The notes beneath the pieces were generated by a model, which saw nothing but the letters and a program-made list of their open reading frames with translations, did no database searches and had not been told where the DNA came from. A DNA stretch of 56,402 nt, from NCBI GenBank assembly GCA_937988705.1, contig CALKIA010000328.1, forward strand, positions 1-56,402, in the 5' to 3' direction. Position numbers and translations under genes: made by a program. Of the stretch, positions 24,835-33,622 are shown in pieces (positions within the stretch are counted from its first letter, which is position 1; each line of letters starts with the position of its first letter). The DNA is from an uncultured Chloroflexota bacterium (GTDB lineage Bacteria > Chloroflexota > Anaerolineae > Aggregatilineales > Phototrophicaceae).

Positions 24835-25801
24835 CTCTGAAACTCGTAGCTTGACTGATCGATATTCTATTCCACATTCAAATCATGATGTAGCTCCTAA
24901 TCAAGAAAGGATGTCGGAATATCACTACAGATTTGCCCAAGATGTACACACACATATCATTCCTTATCGATCTTCCTCGAAATCAGAGCATCATTTCATA
25001 CTAGAACCGAATGAGCGTGGAGTATTCGACATGGTTGTCAAACTTTTCTCCACACCTAATAGCCACAGTAGAAATGACTTAACGAATGTTTTAGATGAAC
25101 ATATACGGTGGATTGCTGGTTCGGTAGCTTGGCATGGACAAATTCATTTTGAGATCACTAGCGACCTCCACAATACAGACACTTCTTCAAGTGCAATTCC
25201 TAGTTCTGGAAACGTAAGGATCAGATTGGAGCGAATATGGGGCAAAGTCTACCGGACTCCGTTTGGTTACTTTCAGATTGCGGTAGGCCCTTTCTTCAGC
25301 AAATCAAACCGAATAGTTGCTCGAATACCGACGAAGCATATTTGGGAAATCCAAGTACCTGAGGAACTGGGAGGAATGCAAGGTTACAAACGATTGAGTG
25401 CAGCGCTCTCACTAACCTCAGTTCCTACGCTCCCTGAATCTCGGAGTTTCTTCAATAGTGGCGAGCAATCGAGTGCCTTTTCAAACCATCGGGAACTCAC
25501 TAATCTGTCGATAGCAAACGCGACGAGATTGTGGGGTTGGAGTAGCGTCGATATGTGGTCAGATTACGGTCTTGACTACTATGTGCTGTATAAAAGGCTC
25601 CTGTTTGAACGAGCAATGGCGATTTTAAGAGAACATATACTTTCGGAATCAAATATCCTCCTTGAAATGTTAGGCATTCCATGTTCTATCAAAGTTGATG
25701 GGATCAGAACGCGAACAGAAATTGAAGTATGGATCGAAAAACTAAGGACAGGGAAAGAAAGTTTTCAGTCCGTACAAGGGTTCATTTGGGGCGAGCTATA
25801 A
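24809..25801 (+). CDS. Unknown soluble protein, partner of the upstream membrane protein
   Basis: A protein of about 330 aa with no recognised domain. Its start (ATG 24809, or 24800) lies inside the last codons of the preceding gene, which also supply the GAGGA ribosome site at 24793-24797; this argues for coupled translation. Composition is the same AT-richer type. Visible blocks include HFILEPNERGVFDMVVKLF near the N-terminal third, a Trp-rich core (HIRWIAGSVAWHGQIHFEI) and NATRLWGWSSVDMWSDYGLD. It ends convergently with the activase operon. Function unknown; probably works with the membrane protein. Confidence 0.78.
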   Translation: MNNRKTMNSSETRSLTDRYSIPHSNHDVAPNQERMSEYHYRFAQDVHTHIIPYRSSSKSEHHFILEPNERGVFDMVVKLFSTPNSHSRNDLTNVLDEHIRWIAGSVAWHGQIHFEITSDLHNTDTSSSAIPSSGNVRIRLERIWGKVYRTPFGYFQIAVGPFFSKSNRIVARIPTKHIWEIQVPEELGGMQGYKRLSAALSLTSVPTLPESRSFFNSGEQSSAFSNHRELTNLSIANATRLWGWSSVDMWSDYGLDYYVLYKRLLFERAMAILREHILSESNILLEMLGIPCSIKVDGIRTRTEIEVWIEKLRTGKESFQSVQGFIWGEL

Positions 25802-26006
25802 GCGCCAGTACAGCTTGCTTTTCATGATACGTGCTGCAAGCCGAGATATTCCTCGCCGCGAGGCAGATCAGAGGAAAGAGCCTTTTCGTTTGATGCAGGA
25901 TAAGCGTCTCTTCTCTCCCCGCTTCATCAAGCGGTGCTATGCCGCTTCGGTCATCTTCCAGCGCCCATTCAAACGCAAGGCGGCAAACTGCCCGGAATTT
26001 CGCCTC

Positions 26007-26999
26007 TCAATCGCCGCAAATCACGGTGTTCGTCAGCTGCTTCTGCGCATTTACCAGACCCGTGGGACAGCGGTTGCCCCAGCCATCGAGAAACTGCTCC
26101 TTGCGCAGCACACATACAACTTCGCAGTCGTTTGGGCAACCGCCGCACTCGACACCGACAGTGCGAAAGTCGATATCTTTAATCTGGAAGTCAAATAACT
26201 GCTGCTGCTTTTGCTTGCGCGCCAGAATTGCGACGCCGATGGCGCCCATCAGGTGACCTAAGGGATCAACGATGATTTCATGATGGGTGATGTGCTCAAA
26301 GGCTTTCACCACACCCACGTTTTTGCTCACCCCGCCCTGAAACACAATTGGCGGCACAATATGCTTCCCTTTGCCGACATTATTAAGGTAGTTGAGGACG
26401 ATGGAATGGCATAGACCGGCGATAATGTCTTCGGTGGGATAGCCCATCTGAGCCTTATGCACGAGATCGGATTCGGCAAAGACCGTACAGCGCCCGGCGA
26501 TTTTAGTCGGATTGGTCGAACGCAAGGCATATTGACCGAATTCCTCGACCGGAATATTTAGACGCCGCGCCTGAGAGGAGAGAAACGAACCTGTTCCCGC
26601 TGCGCACAGCGTATTCATGGCGTAATCTGTGACCACGCTGTGGTCGAGGATGATGATTTTGCTGTCCTGGCCGCCAATTTCGAAAATAGTATGCACATCG
26701 GGATGAGAAGCGAGTGTTCCAACGGCGTGCGCTGTGATCTCGTTCTTGATGATGCTCGCACCCAGGATCGTCCCGATGAGTTCGCGGGCCGAGCCGGTCG
26801 TGCCGACCGATAGAATCTTCACGTCAGGGGGAAGCTGCTGCTCGATGCTCAGGATCAAGCGTTTCACCGCCTGAATCGGGTTGCCTTCGGTCCACAGATA
26901 GTCCTGGGCCAAAATCTGATTTGATGGGTCAAGGACAACTGCTTTTGTGGAAATCGAGCCGATATCGACGCCCATGTAGGCTGACAACTGGTCACTCAT
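26007..26999 (-). CDS. Acyl-CoA dehydratase activase-type ATPase (BadF/BcrA/HgdC family)
   Basis: A 330-aa ASKHA-fold ATPase that uses ATP to drive an electron onto a partner iron-sulphur protein. Phosphate-loop motif VDIGSISTK is at 11-19 and IGGQDSK at 108-114. The two cysteines that hold the [4Fe-4S] cluster between subunits in HgdC are present: Cys132 (LCAAGTGSF) and Cys171 (GRCTVFAESD). A C-terminal tail adds ECGGCPNDCEVVC and Cys311, perhaps a second metal site. It starts in an 8-nt overlap with the upstream gene and is the last of three overlapping genes. The substrate is not known. Confidence 0.88.
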   Translation of the reverse strand: MSDQLSAYMGVDIGSISTKAVVLDPSNQILAQDYLWTEGNPIQAVKRLILSIEQQLPPDVKILSVGTTGSARELIGTILGASIIKNEITAHAVGTLASHPDVHTIFEIGGQDSKIIILDHSVVTDYAMNTLCAAGTGSFLSSQARRLNIPVEEFGQYALRSTNPTKIAGRCTVFAESDLVHKAQMGYPTEDIIAGLCHSIVLNYLNNVGKGKHIVPPIVFQGGVSKNVGVVKAFEHITHHEIIVDPLGHLMGAIGVAILARKQKQQQLFDFQIKDIDFRTVGVECGGCPNDCEVVCVLRKEQFLDGWGNRCPTGLVNAQKQLTNTVICGD

Positions 27000-28065
27000 G
27001 ATCGCTCTTCCTCATCATCAACATGTCGTAAAAGGCTTCAAGGCGTGTCTTGATTCCAGTTTCCGAGGTCAGCGAGTCGAAGCTGAAATACAGTATCGGG
27101 AAATGGAAGTCCTCAGCCACACGATGCAGCACCGGCATCGCGTTGATTTCTGGCATACAGCCGAAAGGCTTGACGTGGATGAGCCCGTCAAATCCCTGTT
27201 TAGCATACTGAACGGCGTGCGCGATGTTTTCTGTACCCTCTGCGCCGAGTGGATGATGCAGATAGGGATCCGCAAGTGCCAGTTGTTGGCGAAGGTAGCG
27301 GTCATGGAAGGTGATATTCCTGACCGTAGAAGTGACGGTCAGCGGTCGATGCATTTCTACGCCGTAGAGGGCGAGCTGCTTTTCGATGAAGAAGTTGGAG
27401 AATGGCTCGAGCACGACGAAGAACTCGCCCACAAAGCCAACGCGCAGCGGCTTTTCCGGCTTCTGCACATCCAGCAGACGGAAATTGGTCGAATAGTCGC
27501 GATTAACCTCGCGAATTGTCCTGATCGTTTGCGCTCGATCAAGATCAATGAGAAAGTGCCGGTGCAGTCGTTCAAATGAGCCGAGGTTCGTTTCAAAGCC
27601 GATGTTTTTACGCACGAAGTCTTCGATTTCATCAATCGCGCGGGCCTTTTCATAAGCGCGGTAGATCTCATAACAGATATGCAAATAGGAAAGCTTGGGA
27701 TAGGTTTTTTTTATGAAGCGGATGATCTGTCCGATACCATTGCCATTCCCGACGGTGACGAAGTCCACCTCATAACCCAAATTGCGCAGAATGGCACGCT
27801 GTAATTCCGCATAGCACGCTAAGCGGCAGCCCCCACCGACTTGCACAAGCGTATTGGCGCCGTCCTCGATGGCTTCAATGAAATTGCCAAGCATGTACTT
27901 GAACGGGACACAGACGGCCTCAGGACTGTACTTCGCGCCGATCTCAAGGGTTCGTTTGGTAATCGGAGGCGGCATGATGACCTCATCGCCGATGAGATGC
28001 CCCAGAACCTTTTCTGCAACGGGGTAGCTGCCCATAAGCGGAAAACACACGCGGCGAGTGTTCAT
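26992..28065 (-). CDS. Acyl-CoA dehydratase-related protein (CoA protein activase, DUF2229-like)
   Basis: A 357-aa protein related to the 2-hydroxyacyl-CoA dehydratase/DUF2229 group. Conserved Cys positions are visible in RRVCFPLMGSY at the start, EAVCVPFKYMLGNF, VGGGCRLACYAELQ and KPFGCMPEINAMP, fit for [4Fe-4S] binding. It would be the electron acceptor, or a catalytic partner, of the activase gene that follows with an 8-nt overlap. It overlaps its own upstream gene by 4 nt. In many anaerobes these parts are fused into one very long protein; here they are separate. Confidence 0.83.
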   Translation of the reverse strand: MNTRRVCFPLMGSYPVAEKVLGHLIGDEVIMPPPITKRTLEIGAKYSPEAVCVPFKYMLGNFIEAIEDGANTLVQVGGGCRLACYAELQRAILRNLGYEVDFVTVGNGNGIGQIIRFIKKTYPKLSYLHICYEIYRAYEKARAIDEIEDFVRKNIGFETNLGSFERLHRHFLIDLDRAQTIRTIREVNRDYSTNFRLLDVQKPEKPLRVGFVGEFFVVLEPFSNFFIEKQLALYGVEMHRPLTVTSTVRNITFHDRYLRQQLALADPYLHHPLGAEGTENIAHAVQYAKQGFDGLIHVKPFGCMPEINAMPVLHRVAEDFHFPILYFSFDSLTSETGIKTRLEAFYDMLMMRKSDHE

Positions 28066-29036
28066 GATTGGCCTTCCTTGTTCAGACGCAGGATGTCGAC
28101 GAAGCTCTCCAAGCGAGTTTTGAGTCCGGCATCGCCTTGCAGTTCGTCCATGTTGAGCAAGCAGATCGGAATGTCCCGCAGTACATACTGAGACAATGTG
28201 TAGATCAGGGAGTCCGGGCCGCAGGGAAATGCCATCAAAAAGACAATTCCATCCGCGAACTGCCTGTAAGTTTCGATTCCGCCCAGCAGCTCTTTAGTGT
28301 ACGTCCAATAACACTCGGTTGAGATGCGAGTGGACAGGTCACGCGCCGATTCAGAATCGACCAGCTCGGCATAAACGACGTCCACGCCCAGTTTTCTAAG
28401 AACCTGCGTGACCGTTTTGCCCATCAGCGCATCCTGAGTGATGTAGGGATGTGCCACCAAGACGACGCGGCAGTCCGCCGAACACTGGATCGATCTCATC
28501 TGCTGCTCGATTTCAGCTTGATGGTGTGCTTCCAGAGCCGCGCGCGCCCCGTTCACTGCGTTCCGCACCGTAGGAAGGTGAGGGTTGAGGATCAGACCCA
28601 GACGGGTCATGCCTAAAACCTCGCCCTGATGCACACTGACATCGACTTCATATTCCAAGACTTTAATGCCGGGAAAGGTATTGCGGACAATGTCACCTAA
28701 AGCCCAGAGCTTCACGCACATGGTTTCTAGAGGATGCAAACACTCGATATGGGGGATGAACAGGTAGTCGACCTTATCAAGCAGATACTGCACGTGTCCC
28801 AGAAAGATTTTGACCGCGAGACAATTCTCATCAATGGAATTTCGGATACCCTGTTCGAGGATCTGGCGGTTAGTGTTCGGGCTGACAAGGGTCTCACAGC
28901 CGATGGCTCGGAAAAAATGTGTCCACATCGGTGCGTATTTGTGATAGAGCAGGGCGCGTGGGAGTCCAATGATCGGATGTGTGCTGTCACAGGCTTGCTT
29001 AACGCTCATTTGTGTAGAAGAAGCTCTCCTGAACAT
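28062..29036 (-). CDS. Acyl-CoA dehydratase-related protein, second subunit (DUF2229-like)
   Basis: A 324-aa paralog-like companion of the next gene, beginning IIGLPRALLYHKYAPMW and containing DENCLAVKIFLGH, PHIECLHPLET and MAFPCGPDSLIY, the Cys-bearing blocks of 2-hydroxyglutaryl-CoA dehydratase-type proteins. The start is ATG 29036, with GGTGAGG 9 nt upstream; the frame is open to 29204 but without a ribosome site. It is first in a three-gene operon with the coupled partner and the activase. Function is likely ATP-driven low-potential electron transfer to an unknown substrate. Confidence 0.82.
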   Translation of the reverse strand: MFRRASSTQMSVKQACDSTHPIIGLPRALLYHKYAPMWTHFFRAIGCETLVSPNTNRQILEQGIRNSIDENCLAVKIFLGHVQYLLDKVDYLFIPHIECLHPLETMCVKLWALGDIVRNTFPGIKVLEYEVDVSVHQGEVLGMTRLGLILNPHLPTVRNAVNGARAALEAHHQAEIEQQMRSIQCSADCRVVLVAHPYITQDALMGKTVTQVLRKLGVDVVYAELVDSESARDLSTRISTECYWTYTKELLGGIETYRQFADGIVFLMAFPCGPDSLIYTLSQYVLRDIPICLLNMDELQGDAGLKTRLESFVDILRLNKEGQS

Positions 29037-29485
29037 TATCGGTGACCTCACCTTGTAATGGGAATCAGTTTTGGAGCACGTGACTAGCTTGAAATCAGCC
29101 AACAGTTCTTCGAAAACACAACACTTCGAGAAAGGCGCTGCGTGAAACCTTTTATCAGAGCATATGCTTGAGGCTGTCCCGTTTGCAAGAGACGGTCGCC
29201 CCATTTAGCGTTTGACGCTGCCCCGTCTTGATAGGACAAGTTGTCGGGATTTGTCCCTAGAGGCACGGGACAAAGTGGCCTACTCACTCATGCGTGGAAT
29301 AACGGTGCTTCAGAGTGTCGAGCCTTTAATCTGACGCCGGAGGAGATCGACCGGATCAAAAAGTCGACAAAATATCCCTCCGGCGCGGTGTAGTTTTTCT
29401 CCGCTCGCAAAGGCTGGTATGCACTTTGTTCAGCAGGCTGGTATAAGGTAAATCTGTACTCATTTAGTCCTTATGGAATGTTGAA
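29037..29485. other. Intergenic region, possibly with a decayed gene end
   Basis: A 449-bp gap between divergent genes. I see no repeat of families A or B. A short frame ending at 29393 reads NLTPEEIDRIKKSTKYPSG, which looks coding-like, but it has no upstream start and may be the remnant of a lost gene. Promoters for the activase operon (minus) and the small gene at 29486 must lie here but none is clear. Confidence 0.45.
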
Positions 29486-29716
29486 ATGATTCAGTTCACC
29501 GCTAACGAGTCGAACAGCGCACAAGGAAGTGCGCGCCCGTCTGAGGGGGAATACCGGCGCATGTGGGCCGAGTCGCTGTTGAAAACGGCAGCCGATCTGC
29601 TCGACGAGGAGGGCAGGGCGTCGGTCGAAATGCAGGAACAGGCGCTGCAACTGAGCAATGAGGCCATTGGTTTGCTGGCGCAGATCCGCGGTCTGCAAGC
29701 GAAGTCATCTCAATAG
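29486..29716 (+). CDS. Small helical hypothetical protein
   Basis: A 76-aa soluble protein, hydrophilic at the N terminus and then strongly helical (YRRMWAESLLKTAADLLDEE, MQEQALQLSNEAIGLLAQI) with heptad-like spacing that suggests a short coiled coil. The ribosome site is weak, so it is less certain than its neighbours. A SRPBCC gene follows 71 bp later on the same strand. No function can be given. Confidence 0.55.
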   Translation: MIQFTANESNSAQGSARPSEGEYRRMWAESLLKTAADLLDEEGRASVEMQEQALQLSNEAIGLLAQIRGLQAKSSQ

Positions 29717-29787
29717 ACGCGGATTGACTTGGCGCAGCGCAAAGGGTAGATTGTTAACTCAAATTCTCTGGATATTGGAGGAAGACG

Positions 29788-30264
29788 ATGCTGCCCTTGT
29801 CCAGTTTTGACCGCAGGCGCACGCTGGACGCGGAAATTGTCATTGACGCACCGCAACACCTGATCTGGAACATCCTCGTCGATCTGGATTGCTATGCCGA
29901 ATGGAATCCGTTCACCTACGGGTATAGCGGGGCATTTGTCGTGGGTGGACATTTCAAGCTCAACGTACGAATGACCGACAAGTTCAAGCTCAGATCACCG
30001 GAAATCGTTCATCTGATTGAGCCGCCGGATCGGCTGGCATGGTGCGGCGATTACCCTCGATGGTTGGTCGCGGCGACCCGCTATCAGGTCTTGACTCCAC
30101 TCAGCCCCACGCAGACGCACTACCAAACCTGGGAGACGTTTCGCGGCTTACTGGGCGTTATCGTGGTGCTCACGCTTGGGAAGAACATCGAGCGTGGTTT
30201 TCAGGATGCGGCGGTGGCACTCAAGGCGCGGGCTGAACAGCGTTACACCCCAGATAATCGGTAG
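29788..30264 (+). CDS. SRPBCC-family protein (polyketide cyclase/START-like)
   Basis: A 158-aa single-domain protein of the Bet v1-like fold that binds hydrophobic ligands. The family signature is at the start: AEIVIDAPQHLIWNILVDLD followed by YAEWNPF. Later blocks are GHFKLNVRM, PDRLAWCGDYP and THYQTWETFRGLLG. GGAGGAAG lies 5 nt before the ATG. Ligand and role are unknown; many members are stress or lipid-binding proteins. It converges on dnaE2. Confidence 0.85.
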   Translation: MLPLSSFDRRRTLDAEIVIDAPQHLIWNILVDLDCYAEWNPFTYGYSGAFVVGGHFKLNVRMTDKFKLRSPEIVHLIEPPDRLAWCGDYPRWLVAATRYQVLTPLSPTQTHYQTWETFRGLLGVIVVLTLGKNIERGFQDAAVALKARAEQRYTPDNR

Positions 30265-30315
30265 CAAGTCAGGTCAGAAATTCGGGAAAACGGTTTTCTG
30301 GTGGCGGTGCAGTGT

Positions 30316-33300
30316 TCAGCGCAGCGCTGTGATGGTTTGGGCGACGATATTGATGACTCCCTTTTGGCGCTGCACTACTCCCGTGACGATCACTAGGGGG
30401 GACTCGCGCAGCACGCGGCGGTGCTCGGCATAGACATCTGGGCGAACCACAATATTGATGAAACCATCCTCATCTTCGAGGGTGACGAAGTGATGCCCTT
30501 TGGCGGTGGGCGGCGCTTGGTGCACGAGGATTTGTCCGGCGACTGTGACTGCTTCACCGTCGAGACAGTCGGTCAACTGGTGACTGCCGATAACCCCACG
30601 TGCGGTCAGGCGGTCGCGGTAGAGTGTCATCAGGTGATCCCGCAGCGACAACCCCATGAGTTCATATTCAAGACCCATGACTTCCTGGATCGACACAGAC
30701 GGGAACTGCAAGGTGTCTTCTGGTAGATCGAGCGAAAGCGTGTCGGGTCGATAGTCCAACTTGCCGAGTTCCCAGACGAGCGACCGGCGTGTTTTCCCGA
30801 ACTCCTCCAGCGCGCCACTGAGGATCAGGTGCTCGCTCAGGCGGCGGGGGAGCTGCGTGCGGCGACTGAAGTCGGCTAAGCCGCTGAAAGTGCCTGCTTC
30901 ACGGGCACGCAGCAGGCGGTCGACAGCCTCGTCGCCAAAGCCTTTGACGTAGTTGAAGCCGAGGCGAATCGCGCCATCTTCGAGCGTGCAGACCGCCGCG
31001 CTTTGGTTGATATCGATGGGGAGGATGCGAATGCCGTGGCGTTTGGCATCGCTGACGATGGTGGCCGGACTCCAGAAGCCCATGGGTTGGTGATTGAGAA
31101 GGGCAGCGGCAAAGGCGGCCGGATGGTAGCGCTTGAGCCACGCGGATTGATAGACCAGCACGGCGAAGGCGGCGGCGTGGGATTTGGGGAAGGAGTAGCC
31201 GCCAAAGGCGCGCAGGGTGTCAAACACGGCATTGGCCAGCGACTCTTCGACGCCTTTGTTCACAGCGCCGTCGATGAAGTCGGCGTGGAAACGTTCGAGG
31301 GCTGCTGACGCCCGTTTTGACCCGAGGGCGCGGCGCAACCCCTCACCGTGCCCGCCCGTGAACCCGGCCAGATCACGCGCGACTTTGAGCACCTGCTCCT
31401 GAAACAGCACCACACCGAGGGTTTCTTCGAGCGCCGGTTGGAGGAGGGGATGCGGATACTTCACCGTTTCTTCGCCCAACCGCCGCCGCAGGTACGGGTG
31501 CACCATGTTGCCCTGAATGGGGCCGGGGCGGATGAGCGAGATGGAGATGATCAGGTCGTTGAATTCCCGCGGACGCATTCGGGGCAGCACCTGCTGCTGC
31601 GCGCGTGATTCCACCTGAAACACACCGATGGTGTCAGCCTCACTGACCATCTCATACACCGCCGCATCGTCAAAGCGGAGCGCGTCGAGGTTCAACCGCT
31701 CTCCGGTAAGTGCTGTGACGGTCGCTTTCGTCTCAGCGATGGCGGAGAGCATGCGCAAGCCGAGGAGATCGATTTTCACCAGCCCAGCGTCTTCAAGGCT
31801 GTCTTTGTCCCACTGCACGACGGAGCGCTCGGGCATGGTGGCGGGTTCGGTCGGCAACCGGGAAGCCAGCGGCGCACCCATGACGATCATGCCACCATTG
31901 TGGATGCCGAGATGGCGCGGCAGCCCGTCGATTTGCTCGGTGACGTCGATGAGCTGATTGAAGGTCTGTTTCGACGGAAAGAGGGTATCCAGATCGCCGT
32001 CTTCGGCAATCCGCCCCGATTTGAAGGTGTCGATGGCGCGGGCGGCGCGATCCAGCAGGTCAGGTGGGAGGCCGAGCGCTTTGCCCACATCGCGGATCGC
32101 TGACCGAGCGCGGAACGTGATGAAGGTGCAAGCCATCGCCGTGTGGGCATGTCCATAGCGTGCGTACACATACTGGATGACTTCCTCCCGTCGATCTGCC
32201 TGAAAGTCGATGTCGATGTCAGGCACGGCTTGCCGCTCGTCGGAGAGGAAACGCTCGAAGACGAGGTGATGCTCCAGTGGATTGATCGGGGAGATGCCGA
32301 GCAGGTAAGCGACCAGCGAATTGGCCGCCGAGCCGCGCCCCTGACACAAGATGTCCTGTTCGCGCGAAAAGCGCACGATATCCCAGACGATCAGAAAGTA
32401 GTTCGCCAGACCGCTCCGCTCGATCACCCTGAGTTCATGGGAAAGCTGTTGTTCGACGGCCTCGGTCACGGAGAGTCGGCGCGTCCTCATGCCAACTGCG
32501 CACAGCGAACGCAAGTAGGCTGGGGCGCTCAGGTTGTCCGGCGTGGGGAAGGTGGGCAGTTCCTGCAAGCCGAAGCTGAGGTCGAAGGCGCACTGGTCGG
32601 CGATCCGCAGCGTGTTAGTGATGGCCTGCGGATAGCGGCGAAACAGGGTCTGCATCTCGGTACAAGCTTTGAGGGTATATTCGGCATTGGGACGCAGCCA
32701 TTGGCTCGACTCACCTAAGGTTGAGTTGTGGCGGATACAGACGAGCACATCTTGCAGCGCCTTCGATGCCCGAGTTGCATAGTGGACATTGTTCGTGGCG
32801 ACCAGCTCCAGTTGGAGATGGTCGGCGAGGTCGGCAAGGCGGGCGTTCAGCATCTCGTCGTGCGGCAGGTGATGGTGCTGGAGTTCGAGATAGAAACGGT
32901 CGCGCCCGAACCAGCGGAGGTAGCGTTCGGCGGCAGCGAGAGCGGTATCGAACTGGTTGTGGCGCAGCGCCCAGGCGATTTCACCCTGACGGCAACCAGA
33001 CAGAGCGATGAGCCCACCAGCGTGTTGTTCCAGCGCTTGGGTCGGGAGCAAAGCGCTGCCTTTGTCCGCATTGAGACGCCCCCGCGTAATCAAGGAACAC
33101 AGGTTGGCCCAGCCCCGCGCGTTCTGAACAAGTAGGGTTAGATGATGGGGTTGGTCTTTGCCTTCAAGCGTGAGTTCTGCCCCGAGCAGCGGGCGAACGC
33201 CGATTTCCCGCGCCGCTTTGACAAACGCCACCGCGCCGTAGACCGCGTCGTGATCGGTGAGGGCGAGCGCGGGCAAGCCCAAAACGCCCGCTTGGGCGAC

Positions 33301-33375
33301 GAGATCCTCCGGTGAGGATGCCCCATCGAGCAGGCTGTAGTAGGAATGGGCGTGGAGTTCGACATAGTCAGTCAT
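30316..33375 (-). CDS. dnaE2: Error-prone DNA polymerase III alpha subunit DnaE2 (ImuC)
   Basis: A C-family replicative-type polymerase of 1019 aa that carries out translesion synthesis in the SOS mutasome. Domains in order: PHP domain (VELHAHSYYSLLDG, residues 5-18; TDHDAVYG), the polymerase palm with the aspartates PDIDIDF at 385-391, the thumb/finger region, tandem HhH (GFNYVKGFGDEAVDRLL) and a C-terminal OB fold (VTVAGQILVHQ, GHHFVTLEDEDG). Length fits DnaE2 rather than the longer DnaE1. The start is ATG 33375, overlapping the small upstream gene by 8 nt; the frame is open to 33465 without support. It is last in the operon. Confidence 0.95.
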   Translation of the reverse strand: MTDYVELHAHSYYSLLDGASSPEDLVAQAGVLGLPALALTDHDAVYGAVAFVKAAREIGVRPLLGAELTLEGKDQPHHLTLLVQNARGWANLCSLITRGRLNADKGSALLPTQALEQHAGGLIALSGCRQGEIAWALRHNQFDTALAAAERYLRWFGRDRFYLELQHHHLPHDEMLNARLADLADHLQLELVATNNVHYATRASKALQDVLVCIRHNSTLGESSQWLRPNAEYTLKACTEMQTLFRRYPQAITNTLRIADQCAFDLSFGLQELPTFPTPDNLSAPAYLRSLCAVGMRTRRLSVTEAVEQQLSHELRVIERSGLANYFLIVWDIVRFSREQDILCQGRGSAANSLVAYLLGISPINPLEHHLVFERFLSDERQAVPDIDIDFQADRREEVIQYVYARYGHAHTAMACTFITFRARSAIRDVGKALGLPPDLLDRAARAIDTFKSGRIAEDGDLDTLFPSKQTFNQLIDVTEQIDGLPRHLGIHNGGMIVMGAPLASRLPTEPATMPERSVVQWDKDSLEDAGLVKIDLLGLRMLSAIAETKATVTALTGERLNLDALRFDDAAVYEMVSEADTIGVFQVESRAQQQVLPRMRPREFNDLIISISLIRPGPIQGNMVHPYLRRRLGEETVKYPHPLLQPALEETLGVVLFQEQVLKVARDLAGFTGGHGEGLRRALGSKRASAALERFHADFIDGAVNKGVEESLANAVFDTLRAFGGYSFPKSHAAAFAVLVYQSAWLKRYHPAAFAAALLNHQPMGFWSPATIVSDAKRHGIRILPIDINQSAAVCTLEDGAIRLGFNYVKGFGDEAVDRLLRAREAGTFSGLADFSRRTQLPRRLSEHLILSGALEEFGKTRRSLVWELGKLDYRPDTLSLDLPEDTLQFPSVSIQEVMGLEYELMGLSLRDHLMTLYRDRLTARGVIGSHQLTDCLDGEAVTVAGQILVHQAPPTAKGHHFVTLEDEDGFINIVVRPDVYAEHRRVLRESPLVIVTGVVQRQKGVINIVAQTITALR

Positions 33376-33622
33376 ACAACCGCTGTAACGACCACGTATT
33401 GGCGGCGAGATCGTGATAGACGATGACGAGCAAGCCCGTATCGGTGGCCAGCTTGAAATACTCACGCCAGATGTGCTGTTCCCACCAGTCGAGATCCACG
33501 CGCCAGCGATTGGCTACAACCGTAACGGTATGTCGTGCTCCCTGCCACGTGAACGCCTGCAGGTCGCCGTCTGCGGTGGTGTGGGCTTCGATGGGCGTGC
33601 CCGTGCGCCATAGGCGTGTCAT
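33368..33622 (-). CDS. Small DUF6504-like protein of the ImuB/DnaE2 operon
   Basis: An 84-aa protein with a beta-rich, Trp-rich pattern (LQAFTWQGARHTVTVVANRW, DLDWWEQHIWREYFKL, VIVYHDLAANTWSLQRLYD). Small proteins of this type are known between imuB and dnaE2 in other GC-rich bacteria (DUF6504); I assign it from that position and general pattern. It overlaps imuB by 4 nt and dnaE2 by 8 nt, so it is translated as part of the mutasome operon. Its role is undefined; it may bridge the two polymerase subunits. Confidence 0.72.
   Translation of the reverse strand: MTRLWRTGTPIEAHTTADGDLQAFTWQGARHTVTVVANRWRVDLDWWEQHIWREYFKLATDTGLLVIVYHDLAANTWSLQRLYD

Noticed and set aside
29353..29393. Possible gene remnant reading NLTPEEIDRIKKSTKYPSG
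   Set aside because: No start codon with ribosome site, very short, and no family recognised; noted only within the intergenic entry.
33376..33465. Upstream extension of dnaE2
   Set aside because: The PHP domain starts at MTDYVELHAH; the extension overlaps the small gene in another frame.
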